The position numbers were made by a program, and so were the translations under genes. Below, piece by piece: positions 16,630-24,506 of a stretch of DNA of 64,000 bases. Position 1 is the stretch's first letter; the number at the start of each line of letters is the position of its first letter. The DNA is from Leucobacter aridicollis (GTDB taxonomy: Bacteria; Actinomycetota; Actinomycetes; Actinomycetales; Microbacteriaceae). The notes beneath the pieces are model-generated. The model ran no database searches. It saw only the letters and a list, made by a program, of their open reading frames with translations, and was not told the DNA's origin. The stretch is taken from positions 2,604,001 to 2,668,000 of the forward strand of contig NZ_CP075339.1 of NCBI RefSeq assembly GCF_024399335.1, in the 5' to 3' direction.

Positions 16630-18105
16630 CTAGCGCAATGATCCGGCAGCCCACTCTCCAATTGCGGCGGCGACGGCGAGCGTTGCCGCACCGGTTGGCC
16701 CCTCTGGCCACCCGGCAATCGGCGCCTCAAGGTAGGCGACCCCACCGATGTCGAGGTGCGCCCACGGGACCTCACCGACAAACTCGGCGAGAAACCCCGC
16801 TGCGTGGCGACCAAGATCCGGGCGGTCAAGTGGCGCGTTCTTTGCGTCGGCGACGCGGCTCTCAAGCACCACTTCTTCGCCATACGGAAGCGGGATGGGC
16901 CAGAGCGGGTCTGCGACGCCGCCCCCGACTGCCTGCAGCCGCGACGCAAGAAGCGCATCGTTCGACCATAGCCCGGCGGCCCGGAGCCCCGCGCCGCCGT
17001 CAGTGAGCGTGCCCAGATCGAGCAGAGTCGCCGCCCCTTCCGCGCGCAGCCAGGCGAGTCCGTCGGCGATCACGAGCCTGCCCTCGCAGTCGGTATCCAC
17101 AACCTCTGTGGTGCGGCCGTCGGGGTGCGTGACGACATCGCCCGGCCTGACAGAGCTCCCAGACACCGCGTTGTCACACAGCGGAAGAATCGCCTCGACT
17201 GGCGCGCCGGGCTTCCCCAAGCGAGACGCGAGCACAAGCGCGGCGGCGACAGTGGCGGCCGACGCCATGTCGCTCTTCATCCAGGCGAGCTCACCCGGGT
17301 CCTTCTTCACATTGAGCCCACCCGAGTCGAAGGTGACCCCTTTCCCGACAACGCCGAGTATTGGGCCCCCCTGGCCCGCAGCGGACCAGCGCAGCCGCAC
17401 GACGATAGGCTGGCGACTCGAGCCGGCACCCACCGCGACGAGCGCGCCGAAACCCCGTTCGCTGGCGTCATCAGCCGACCAGAGTTCGACCGTCACGCCT
17501 TTGCCGTGAGCCTCGGCAAGCCTCGCGATCTCATCGCCAAGCTCCTGCGGTCCGAGCAGGTTCGCCGGCCGCTCAGTGAGCTCGCGCACCCACCCGCGGG
17601 CGCGCGCCCGAAACACCGCGGGAGACGACTGCGCCACGCCGTCCCCAAATACAGGCATGAGATCTTCGTCGAGGGCGGCAGCCGGCCGCTGGGTCGCAAG
17701 CCACGCACCGCTCCACAGTGCATCACGCAGCGGCCCCGGGAGCTCGCCGAGCGCGACACCGGCAGCTGCCCGGCCCGAGAACCACAGCTGCGCTCGCCCG
17801 CCACCTGCTGCCCCGAGCCGTAACCCCGCCTCGAAGAATCGCTCCTCGTCGCTCGGCGCTCCGGGGCCGCGGCGTGCGCCGGGGAGCCGGCACACAACCA
17901 CGGTGACCGGCCCCGAGGCCAGTGGAATCACGATCCTGCTGGGTTCGCTCCCCGCACGCGCATCCACGGCCCCGGCGACCGTAGCGGCGAGTTCGGAGTC
18001 GGTAACGCCCAACTCGGCGGCGAGGCTGTGAAGCCCATCACCCTCAGGCGCGTGCCCACCAACGCGCCACCCGTCACCCAGCAGCAGCAGCAGTGATTCC
18101 TGCAT
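16630..18105 (-). CDS. M17-family leucyl aminopeptidase
   Basis: Cytosolic metallo-aminopeptidase of 491 aa that removes N-terminal residues from small peptides with two divalent metal ions. The C-terminal catalytic half has the metal-binding and active-site motifs GVTFDSGGLNVKK and DTDCEGRLVIADGLAW (the usual form is NTDAEGR; here Asp replaces the first Asn and Cys the Ala), plus TLLDLGTLTDG. The N-terminal half is the weakly conserved regulatory domain. The ribosome site GAGGAGTTCAG precedes ATG 18105, 12 bp after the peptide-binding lipoprotein gene. That placement suggests it digests the imported peptide. Confidence 0.9.
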   Translation of the reverse strand: MQESLLLLLGDGWRVGGHAPEGDGLHSLAAELGVTDSELAATVAGAVDARAGSEPSRIVIPLASGPVTVVVCRLPGARRGPGAPSDEERFFEAGLRLGAAGGGRAQLWFSGRAAAGVALGELPGPLRDALWSGAWLATQRPAAALDEDLMPVFGDGVAQSSPAVFRARARGWVRELTERPANLLGPQELGDEIARLAEAHGKGVTVELWSADDASERGFGALVAVGAGSSRQPIVVRLRWSAAGQGGPILGVVGKGVTFDSGGLNVKKDPGELAWMKSDMASAATVAAALVLASRLGKPGAPVEAILPLCDNAVSGSSVRPGDVVTHPDGRTTEVVDTDCEGRLVIADGLAWLRAEGAATLLDLGTLTDGGAGLRAAGLWSNDALLASRLQAVGGGVADPLWPIPLPYGEEVVLESRVADAKNAPLDRPDLGRHAAGFLAEFVGEVPWAHLDIGGVAYLEAPIAGWPEGPTGAATLAVAAAIGEWAAGSLR

Positions 18106-18117
18106 CTGAACTCCTCG

Positions 18118-19776
18118 CTACTTCTCGGTCTTGTGCACACCCGTGAGGGTCTGCGTCGAGAGGTTATTGATCGATCCAACGAGCGGAGACAACACGAAGC
18201 CGTCCCAGGCGGGGTTGAACGCTTCGATCACATTCGGGTAGGCGTAGACGATGTACGGCCGGTCGTCAAAGATGATCTGCTGCATCTCGTTGATGATCTC
18301 CTGGCGCTTTGCGGCGTCAAGCTCGGTGCCCTGCGCCTTGTAGAGCTCGTCGTACTTCGGGTTGCAATAGCCGCTGTCTGAGTTTCCTCCGAGGGAGTCG
18401 CACGTCAGCGTACTGAGGATGAAGTCAGGCTCGTACGGTGGCGCCCAGTTCCACATTGCAATGTCAAAGTCGAGGTACTTGTTGTCTGGGGCTGTGATCG
18501 CGTCCCAGGCAGCGTCTGAGTCCATCTTGCGCTGCTCAACCTTGATGCCGAGCTTCTCCCAGCCGCGCTGCATCGTCTGGAACGCGCGGTCACCCGACCC
18601 TGACTCAGCCGTCGGGAACACAAGCTCGTACGCCATCTTCTCGCCGTCGGCGACGCGAATACCATCGGCACCAGGTAGGTAACCGAGATCATCGAGGATC
18701 TTGTTTCCAGCCTCAATGTCGTACGGGAGCCCTGGAAGAGATTCGTTCTTGAATCCCGAGATCGGGGTCAGCAGCGTCGACCCTGGCTCCGCGTTTCCGA
18801 GGTAGGTCTGCTCAACAATTTCATTCCTGTCGATGCCGTACTCAAGCGCCTTGCGCACCTCGGGGTTGAGCAGCTCGCGGTGCGCGGTCTTCTCGGGATT
18901 CGTGTTGATGATGACGTTCTTGATCGAGACGCTCTGCCCGGTCTGCACAGTCATGCCGTCTGCCTTCAGCTTCTCAACCGCTGTCGGCGGCGTTGTGAGC
19001 CCAACCATGTCGACCTGGCCGCTCTTGAGCGCAGACACCATGGCGTCGTCGTTCGCGAAGAACTGCAACCCCCATCCGTCTATCTCAGGAGCCTTGCCGT
19101 ACCAGTTCGGGTTTGTCTTGTACATCATCATCTGGTCCTTTTTGTAGGACTCAAGCGTGAATGGCCCGCCGGAGACAATCGGCGGGGCGTTGTCGAAATT
19201 CGTGAGCTCGATGCCGTCACCTGTCGCCTTCGGCGCCCAAATGTGCTCCGGGAGAATATGGAGAGCCTGCACCTGCGTCAGCACGTTAGCGACTGGCGCG
19301 TCGTATGTGAAGACGACAGTGTTGGCGTCTGTCGCCTCCGCCTTATTCAAGTGCGCCACCCACCCCGACAGAATGCCAGTGGGCCCGTCTGCGTATTCAA
19401 GGATAAGGTTTGCGGTGAACGCGACATCCTCGGCGTCAAGCGCCTCACCGTCGCTCCACTTCGCGTCCTTCACTGTATTGAACGTCCACGTGGTGCCATC
19501 TGCGCTCGACTCCCACGACTCTGCGAATGACGGGACGATTTCGAGGTTCTCGTCGTACTCGGTGAGGTGCGGGTAGATGTACTGGTACATCACGCTCGAG
19601 TAGTCGGAGTCCGACACAAACGGGTTGAGCGAGTCGACAACCGCGGTCGCCCCGACCCGCAGGAAGTTGCTGCCCCCGCCTGCGCTTCCTGATCCGCCAG
19701 GAGAGCAGGCGGAGACTGATATGACAAGTGCGGCCGCGGCTGCGACAGCCAGGCCCGCGCGTACTGCGATCTTCAT
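18118..19776 (-). CDS. Oligopeptide-type ABC transporter substrate-binding lipoprotein (SBP_bac_5)
   Basis: Surface receptor of 552 aa of the DppA/OppA/MppA family. It starts with a lipoprotein signal peptide and lipobox VSVSAC or ISVSAC (Cys near residue 24), followed by a Gly/Ser linker. Characteristic family blocks are LTEYDENLEIVPSFAESWE, TWTFNTVKDAKWSDG and GIDRNEIVEQTYLG. It is divergent from the permease/ATPase operon (start 19936) across a 159-bp region carrying two candidate operator copies. Its downstream neighbour is an aminopeptidase. Ligand likely a peptide or modified peptide. Confidence 0.92.
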   Translation of the reverse strand: MKIAVRAGLAVAAAAALVISVSACSPGGSGSAGGGSNFLRVGATAVVDSLNPFVSDSDYSSVMYQYIYPHLTEYDENLEIVPSFAESWESSADGTTWTFNTVKDAKWSDGEALDAEDVAFTANLILEYADGPTGILSGWVAHLNKAEATDANTVVFTYDAPVANVLTQVQALHILPEHIWAPKATGDGIELTNFDNAPPIVSGGPFTLESYKKDQMMMYKTNPNWYGKAPEIDGWGLQFFANDDAMVSALKSGQVDMVGLTTPPTAVEKLKADGMTVQTGQSVSIKNVIINTNPEKTAHRELLNPEVRKALEYGIDRNEIVEQTYLGNAEPGSTLLTPISGFKNESLPGLPYDIEAGNKILDDLGYLPGADGIRVADGEKMAYELVFPTAESGSGDRAFQTMQRGWEKLGIKVEQRKMDSDAAWDAITAPDNKYLDFDIAMWNWAPPYEPDFILSTLTCDSLGGNSDSGYCNPKYDELYKAQGTELDAAKRQEIINEMQQIIFDDRPYIVYAYPNVIEAFNPAWDGFVLSPLVGSINNLSTQTLTGVHKTEK

Positions 19777-19824
19777 TGATCCTCCATCGACTGATCGGTG
19801 CGCGCGGCCCGCGCACCTCTCTCA

Positions 19825-19843
19825 GTAGACTTAGCATACTATA
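19825..19843. promoter_or_regulatory. Candidate operator B1 of the shared TGCT-centred motif
   Basis: On the minus strand the site reads TATAGTATGCTAAGTCTAC, aligned to operators A and C on the TGCTA core. It lies 49 bp upstream of the binding-protein gene in an AT-rich stretch that must hold that gene's promoter. Confidence 0.5.
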
Positions 19844-19856
19844 TAGCGCTACTTCT

Positions 19857-19872
19857 CATATAGGCAGTAAAG
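19857..19872. promoter_or_regulatory. Candidate operator B2, weaker second copy in the divergent promoter region
   Basis: Minus-strand reading CTTTACTGCCTATATG resembles site C (ATACTGCTAGGTATA) with several changes. It would serve the rightward permease operon, while B1 would serve the leftward binding-protein gene. Support is weaker than for the other sites. Confidence 0.35.
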
Positions 19873-19935
19873 TAGTTCCATCGCCCGAGGATATCTCGGG
19901 CCGCATGCACCGTCGCTGCACTGAAAGGACCCCCG

Positions 19936-20898
19936 ATGCATCGAGGAAGATATATCTGGCGCAGGACTCTGTTCGCGCTCGTCACGGTCTTCGTAGCCGT
20001 CACAATTAACTTCCTGCTATTTCGCGTACTGCCAGGATCGGCGGCCAATCGTCTCTCACGCGTGCCAGGCGCCTCAGCCGAGATGAAGGCAACCCTTGAG
20101 CGGCAATTCGGCATCGACAAGCCGCTCTGGGAGCAATACCTGCTCTACCTCAAGGGACTGTTCACCGGAAACCTTGGCATCTCGTTCTCGAACAGGCAAC
20201 CGGTCGCGGCAAATCTCGCGGAGGCCTTTCTCAACACGCTCCCCCTTGTGCTGAGCGGCACCATCATCGCGCTCGCCATCGGCATCACACTCGGCATCCT
20301 GAGCGCCGTGCGGCGCGGCACCATCTTCGACCACGCGATGACGAACATCTCGGTGGTCTTCTACGCGTTTCCGACCCAGTTCGTCGGGGCAATGCTGCTC
20401 ATTTTCTTCGCCGGTGTCCTGCCCTCCGCCGGCATGGCAGATCCGTTCGCAATCGCGCTAAGTCCCGGCGAGCAGTTTGCAGACAGACTTCGACACCTCA
20501 TACTCCCGGTCGCGACACTCGCCCTCACCCTCTACGCTGAGTACCTCCTCATTATGCGTTCGTCAGTTCTCGAGACACTCGGCGAGGATTACGTGCTGAC
20601 TGCACGCGCGAAGGGGCTTCCGCGTGGCAGGATCATCCGTTCGTACTCGGTGCGCAACGCGATGCTCCCCACAGTCACGATGGTCGCGCTTGCGCTCGGG
20701 ACAGTCGTGAGCGGCGCGATCCTGATCGAGGTCATCTACTCGTGGCCGGGTATCGGCCGCGAGCTCTACCAGGCGGTGCTGCAGCGCGACTACCCGATGC
20801 TCCAAGGCGGGTTCCTCGTCATCACAATCACCGTCGTCGTCTTCAACTACCTCGCCGACCTCGCATATGCGTGGCTTGATCCGCGGGTCTCCGATTGA
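19936..20898 (+). CDS. Oligopeptide-type ABC transporter permease (DppB-like)
   Basis: First membrane subunit of a peptide importer, 320 aa with about six helices. Features are the N-terminal RRTLFALVTVFVAVTINFLL helix, an extracytoplasmic loop with the LERQFGIDKPLWEQYLLYLK signature of DppB, and the coupling loop motif VLTARAKGLPRGRIIRSYSV (the EAA motif). AAAGGACC precedes ATG 19936. It is the first gene of a three-gene operon with overlapping ends (permease B, permease C, double ATPase). Confidence 0.94.
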   Translation: MHRGRYIWRRTLFALVTVFVAVTINFLLFRVLPGSAANRLSRVPGASAEMKATLERQFGIDKPLWEQYLLYLKGLFTGNLGISFSNRQPVAANLAEAFLNTLPLVLSGTIIALAIGITLGILSAVRRGTIFDHAMTNISVVFYAFPTQFVGAMLLIFFAGVLPSAGMADPFAIALSPGEQFADRLRHLILPVATLALTLYAEYLLIMRSSVLETLGEDYVLTARAKGLPRGRIIRSYSVRNAMLPTVTMVALALGTVVSGAILIEVIYSWPGIGRELYQAVLQRDYPMLQGGFLVITITVVVFNYLADLAYAWLDPRVSD

Positions 20899-20912
20899 GC
20901 AAGGAGCACACA

Positions 20913-21929
20913 ATGGCAGCACCAGGCACCACACTTTTCTCGCTCCCCCGGAGGCGCAGGCCGAAGGACCGCCGCCGGGGCGCGTTCGCGACCGCGCTCA
21001 GGCAACCGAGCGCCATCATTGGGCTCGCGATCATCGCCTTCTTCCTCCTCGTCTCAATCTTCGCACCACTCCTCACCCCTTACGCGGGAAACGAGGTGAG
21101 CTGCGGAGTCTTCGAGGCACCCTCGCCAGCGCACTGGTTCGGCTGCGACGACGGTGGTATCGACGTGCTCACGCTGGTGCTCGAGGGCGGCAGAGTGTCA
21201 ATGTGGGTGGGGTTCACGGCGGCGGCGATCGCGATCGTGATCGGCTCGGCGGTCGGCATCCTCTCCGGCTACTTCGGCGGCTGGGTCGACACCGTGCTCA
21301 TGCGCATCACCGATTACTTCCTGGTAATCCCACAAATCGTGCTCATGATTGTCATTGCCGCGGTGTGGGGCCCAAGCCTCAACCACGTCATCATCGTGAT
21401 CGGCGTACTCATGTGGACGGGCACCGCCCGCATCGTAAGGTCGCAGGTGAAGAGCCTGCGCGAGCGCGTGTACGTCAAGCGAGTTGAGGCGCTCGGCGGC
21501 AGCCACCTTCGCATCATCATGCGGCACATCCTGCCGCAGCTCGGGCCGCTCCTCGCGGCGAGCGGCGTGCTCGCCATCACCGTCGCGATCTTCAACGAGA
21601 CGGCGCTTGCCTTCCTCGGCCTGTCTGACCCAAACACAGTTACGTGGGGCGTCATCATGGAGCACGCGTTTAGTCGCGCCGCGATCAGCACAGGCGCCTG
21701 GTGGGCGATCGTTCCAGCCGGCGTCGCAGTGGCGCTGCTCATCCTCGGCTGCTACCTCGTCGGCCGCGCCATCGAGGACGCGCTCAACCCGCGCCTGAAG
21801 ATCTCTCACCTCGCATTGCGCACGTGGGCGATCCGCCCGCTCGGGTCGACCGAAGACGCGAAGGCCCGCGCGACGACGAAGCGACCCCCGACACACTCAG
21901 TTACTGCTACGAACGGAGCGGGCGAATGA
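20913..21929 (+). CDS. Oligopeptide-type ABC transporter permease (DppC-like)
   Basis: Second membrane subunit of the peptide importer, 338 aa. ATG 20913 is chosen because AAGGAG lies 6 bases before it; an in-frame TTG at 20895 overlaps the dppB-like stop but lacks its own site. It carries the OppC_N helix, the HWFGCDDGGIDVL loop (usual form HWLGTDxxGRDVL, with Cys and Ile changes here) and the EAA coupling loop VYVKRVEALGGSHLRIIMRHI. Its stop overlaps the next ATG (ATGA). Confidence 0.93.
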   Translation: MAAPGTTLFSLPRRRRPKDRRRGAFATALRQPSAIIGLAIIAFFLLVSIFAPLLTPYAGNEVSCGVFEAPSPAHWFGCDDGGIDVLTLVLEGGRVSMWVGFTAAAIAIVIGSAVGILSGYFGGWVDTVLMRITDYFLVIPQIVLMIVIAAVWGPSLNHVIIVIGVLMWTGTARIVRSQVKSLRERVYVKRVEALGGSHLRIIMRHILPQLGPLLAASGVLAITVAIFNETALAFLGLSDPNTVTWGVIMEHAFSRAAISTGAWWAIVPAGVAVALLILGCYLVGRAIEDALNPRLKISHLALRTWAIRPLGSTEDAKARATTKRPPTHSVTATNGAGE

Positions 21930-23548
21930 CCGCAGCACCTTCCCCCACCCCCGTGCTTGAAATCCGCGACCTGCGGGTCTGGTTCGCAAACGACCGCGGC
22001 GACGAGACCGAGACAGTCCACGGCATCTCCCTCGCGCTCGCGCCAGGCGAGCGGCTCGGCCTCGTCGGCGAGTCGGGCTGCGGCAAGACGACAACTGTTC
22101 TCGCCGCCCTCGGCCTGCTGCCAGCAAACGCAACAGTGGGCGGCCAGATTCTGCTCGACGGCGTCGACATCATTGCGGGCGGCGACGCGACCGTTCGCCC
22201 CCACCGCTGGAAAGACATCGCGATGGTGTTCCAGGGCGCGATGAGCGCGTTTAACCCGGTCAAGACGATCGGCTGGCAGATTGAGGAGGCGCTGCGCTTC
22301 CACGGCTTCCCCAAGGCAACAATGCAGGAACGGGTGCGTGAGCTGCTCGGCCTCGTCGGCCTTCCCGAGGGCACCGAAAAGCGATACCCGCACGAGCTAT
22401 CTGGCGGCATGAAGCAGCGCGCTGTCATCGCGATGGCTCTCTCGTGTGAGCCCAAGGTGCTGCTCGCCGATGAGCCGACAACGGCGCTCGACGTCGTTGT
22501 GCAGGATCAGATCCTTGGGCTCCTCGTCGAGCTCTCGGAGCGGCTGGGGCTTGCGGTGATCCTCGTTACCCACGACCTCGGCGTCGTTGCGCAAAGCTGC
22601 TCGCGAGCCGCGGTGATGCGTGCGGGCGAGATCGTTGAGATCGGCGCAGTCGAGCAGCTCTACCGCGCCCCCGCGCACGAATACACACGCACGCTGTTCG
22701 AGTCGACGCCCGACATCGCTGCCGTTGCGAACGCGAGCCGCGCACACGCGCCCGCCGCCGAGCCACTACTCGCGGTGCGCGACCTCACCGTGCACTACGC
22801 CGGTCGCCGTGAGCATCGCGCCGTTGACGGGATCTCGTTTGATGTCGATCGGGGTGAACTCGTCGCGCTCGTCGGCCAGTCGGGGTGCGGCAAGACGACA
22901 ACGATGCAGTCGATCATGGGACTCATTCCCGAGGCCGCTGGCAGCATCGAAGTTGCCGGGATCAGCGCGCTTGGGGCTCGGCGCGCGGCGCGCAAGCAGC
23001 TGCGGTCGCTCGTGCAGCCGATCTTTCAAGACCCGTACGAGTCTCTCGATGTGCGCTTCACTGTCGCGGACACGCTTGAGGAGCCCCTACTCATTCACAA
23101 GGTGTGCAAGACCCGCGAGGAGCGGATGGCACGGATTGTCTCCGCGCTCGAGTCGGTGGGCCTCACACCCGTGGAGCAGTACCTCGACCGCTATCCGCAC
23201 CAGCTGTCAGGCGGGCAACGCCAGCGTGTCGCAATCGCGTCGGGGCTCGTGTTGACGCCGTCGCTGCTGCTCGCCGACGAGCCAGTGAGCATGCTCGACG
23301 TGTCGGTGCGCTCGGGAGTGTTGCAGCTGCTCGCCGAGCTGAAGGACTCTGCCGGCCTCGGGATCCTGATGATCACGCACGACCTGTCAACTGCCGCGGA
23401 GTACGCCGACCGCATCATGGTGATGCGCGAGGGCAGGATCATTGAATCGGGCACCCCAGACGACGTCGTGAATCGCCCGCAGGATCCTTACACCCAGCTG
23501 CTCATCAACAGCATCCCGAGCCCTGACCCAGCCCACAGTCGGGCGTGA
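21926..23548 (+). CDS. DppD-DppF fused double ATPase of the oligopeptide importer
   Basis: 540-aa protein with two complete ABC ATPase domains in tandem, powering the DppB/DppC-like permease pair. Domain 1 (about 8-265): GESGCGKTT, LSGGMKQRAVIAMAL, LLADEPTTALD, VTHDLGVV. Domain 2 (about 280-535): GQSGCGKTT, LSGGQRQRVAIASGL, LLADEPVSMLD, ITHDLSTA. All motifs are intact in both halves, in contrast to the orphan double ATPase at 9666-11282. The typical oligopeptide C-terminal extensions (YRAPAHEYTRTLFES and RPQDPYTQLLINS) follow each domain. The start ATG overlaps the permease stop. Confidence 0.95.
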   Translation: MTAAPSPTPVLEIRDLRVWFANDRGDETETVHGISLALAPGERLGLVGESGCGKTTTVLAALGLLPANATVGGQILLDGVDIIAGGDATVRPHRWKDIAMVFQGAMSAFNPVKTIGWQIEEALRFHGFPKATMQERVRELLGLVGLPEGTEKRYPHELSGGMKQRAVIAMALSCEPKVLLADEPTTALDVVVQDQILGLLVELSERLGLAVILVTHDLGVVAQSCSRAAVMRAGEIVEIGAVEQLYRAPAHEYTRTLFESTPDIAAVANASRAHAPAAEPLLAVRDLTVHYAGRREHRAVDGISFDVDRGELVALVGQSGCGKTTTMQSIMGLIPEAAGSIEVAGISALGARRAARKQLRSLVQPIFQDPYESLDVRFTVADTLEEPLLIHKVCKTREERMARIVSALESVGLTPVEQYLDRYPHQLSGGQRQRVAIASGLVLTPSLLLADEPVSMLDVSVRSGVLQLLAELKDSAGLGILMITHDLSTAAEYADRIMVMREGRIIESGTPDDVVNRPQDPYTQLLINSIPSPDPAHSRA

Positions 23549-23554
23549 TAAGGC

Positions 23555-23584
23555 GCGCGCTCGGCTACTCGGTGCCGAGTGCGC
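23555..23584. terminator. Bidirectional terminator hairpin between convergent ATPase and regulator genes
   Basis: Inverted repeat GCGCGCTCGGC/GCCGAGTGCGC (11 bp with one G-T pair) with an 8-nt loop. It sits at the junction of the convergent double-ATPase and regulator genes and overlaps the last codons of the regulator. No clear T-run, so termination strength is uncertain. Confidence 0.5.
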
Positions 23585-24398
23585 GCACGCCCCAGGTGCC
23601 GGCGCTTTCGGGGCTCAGCAGCCGCGGTGTCGAGCGCGCGCCCTGGACGTAGAACAGAAACTCGTCTGCGCGGTACGACTGCTGGTATGAGTCGAACGCG
23701 ATGTCGTCTTCGGTATAGCTCACGCCGCGGACGCGCATCACGGTGTCGTTCGGGCCGAGGCTAAGCTGCTCGCGCTCCCACTGGCTCGGGCGGTCAACTT
23801 GGAAGACCTGCTCGGCGTATGCCTCAGTGATGCCGTGCAACTCCTCGAGCAACTCGTAGAGTGAGCGCCCCTCGGCGAGCTCTGCCTCGTCAAGCGCTGG
23901 GACCAGGCTGAGCGGGAGGGTTGCGCGCTCTGCGACAGTCTCTCGCCCGTCGCGAAGCCGGACGCGGGAGATCTCCCACACCGGCTGACCTTCTTGAATG
24001 TCGAGCGCTCTCACATGGTTACGACTCGGCATGCCCACGGCGATGCGGAGCAGGCGGGTTGTGAATTGCACAGGCTGCTCATCCTGCGAGATCGTGCCGA
24101 GCAGCGCGCCCGCGCGCCCCGGCTGGCTGATGAGGCGGGGCTTTGCGACAAATGTTCCGAGGCCCTGGTGGCGCTCGATGACTCCGTCGTGGTCGAGCTC
24201 GTCGAGCGCGCGGCGGACGGAAATGACGCTCACATCAGCGAGCTTTGTGAGTTCGGCGGTGCTCGGGAGCTTGTCACCAGGCTCAAGGCCGTCCTCTTCA
24301 ATGAGGCGAAGCACGAGGTCGTAGACCCGCTGGTAGCGAAGCTCGCGCCCAGCCGGTTGCTCGGCCGATACCGCCTGGCCCGTCTTTGTCGCCGTCAA
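23565..24398 (-). CDS. GntR-family regulator, HutC subfamily (UTRA domain)
   Basis: Transcription factor of 277 aa. Residues about 20-90 are the GntR winged helix (RVYDLVLRLIEEDGL, PSTAELTKLADVSVISVRRALDELDHDGVIER, then HQGLGTFVAKP). Residues about 110-265 are a UTRA effector domain of the type that binds glucosamine-6-phosphate or other small metabolites in NagR/DasR/HutC relatives. The start is TTG with GGGAGG 7 bases upstream. It sits between the peptide-transporter operon and the divergent decarboxylase gene, so it is the likely local regulator acting on the TGCT-centred sites. Confidence 0.9.
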   Translation of the reverse strand: MTATKTGQAVSAEQPAGRELRYQRVYDLVLRLIEEDGLEPGDKLPSTAELTKLADVSVISVRRALDELDHDGVIERHQGLGTFVAKPRLISQPGRAGALLGTISQDEQPVQFTTRLLRIAVGMPSRNHVRALDIQEGQPVWEISRVRLRDGRETVAERATLPLSLVPALDEAELAEGRSLYELLEELHGITEAYAEQVFQVDRPSQWEREQLSLGPNDTVMRVRGVSYTEDDIAFDSYQQSYRADEFLFYVQGARSTPRLLSPESAGTWGVRALGTE

Positions 24399-24466
24399 CG
24401 TACTACCTCCCGTGTACCGATATGAACTTATTATTCACAAGCTTGGGCCAGAAAGCTAATCTCACG

Positions 24467-24486
24467 CCATATACTGCTAGGTATAA
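24467..24486 (+). promoter_or_regulatory. Candidate operator C: best palindrome of the shared motif
   Basis: TATAC-TGCTAG-GTATA with perfect 5-bp arms at 24470-24485, lying 21 bp upstream of the decarboxylase start and 72 bp upstream of the divergent regulator start. The half-site GTATA and overall size fit a GntR/HutC operator. It could control both divergent genes. Confidence 0.55.
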
Positions 24487-24506
24487 CAAGAATCGAGGAA
24501 GATGAG

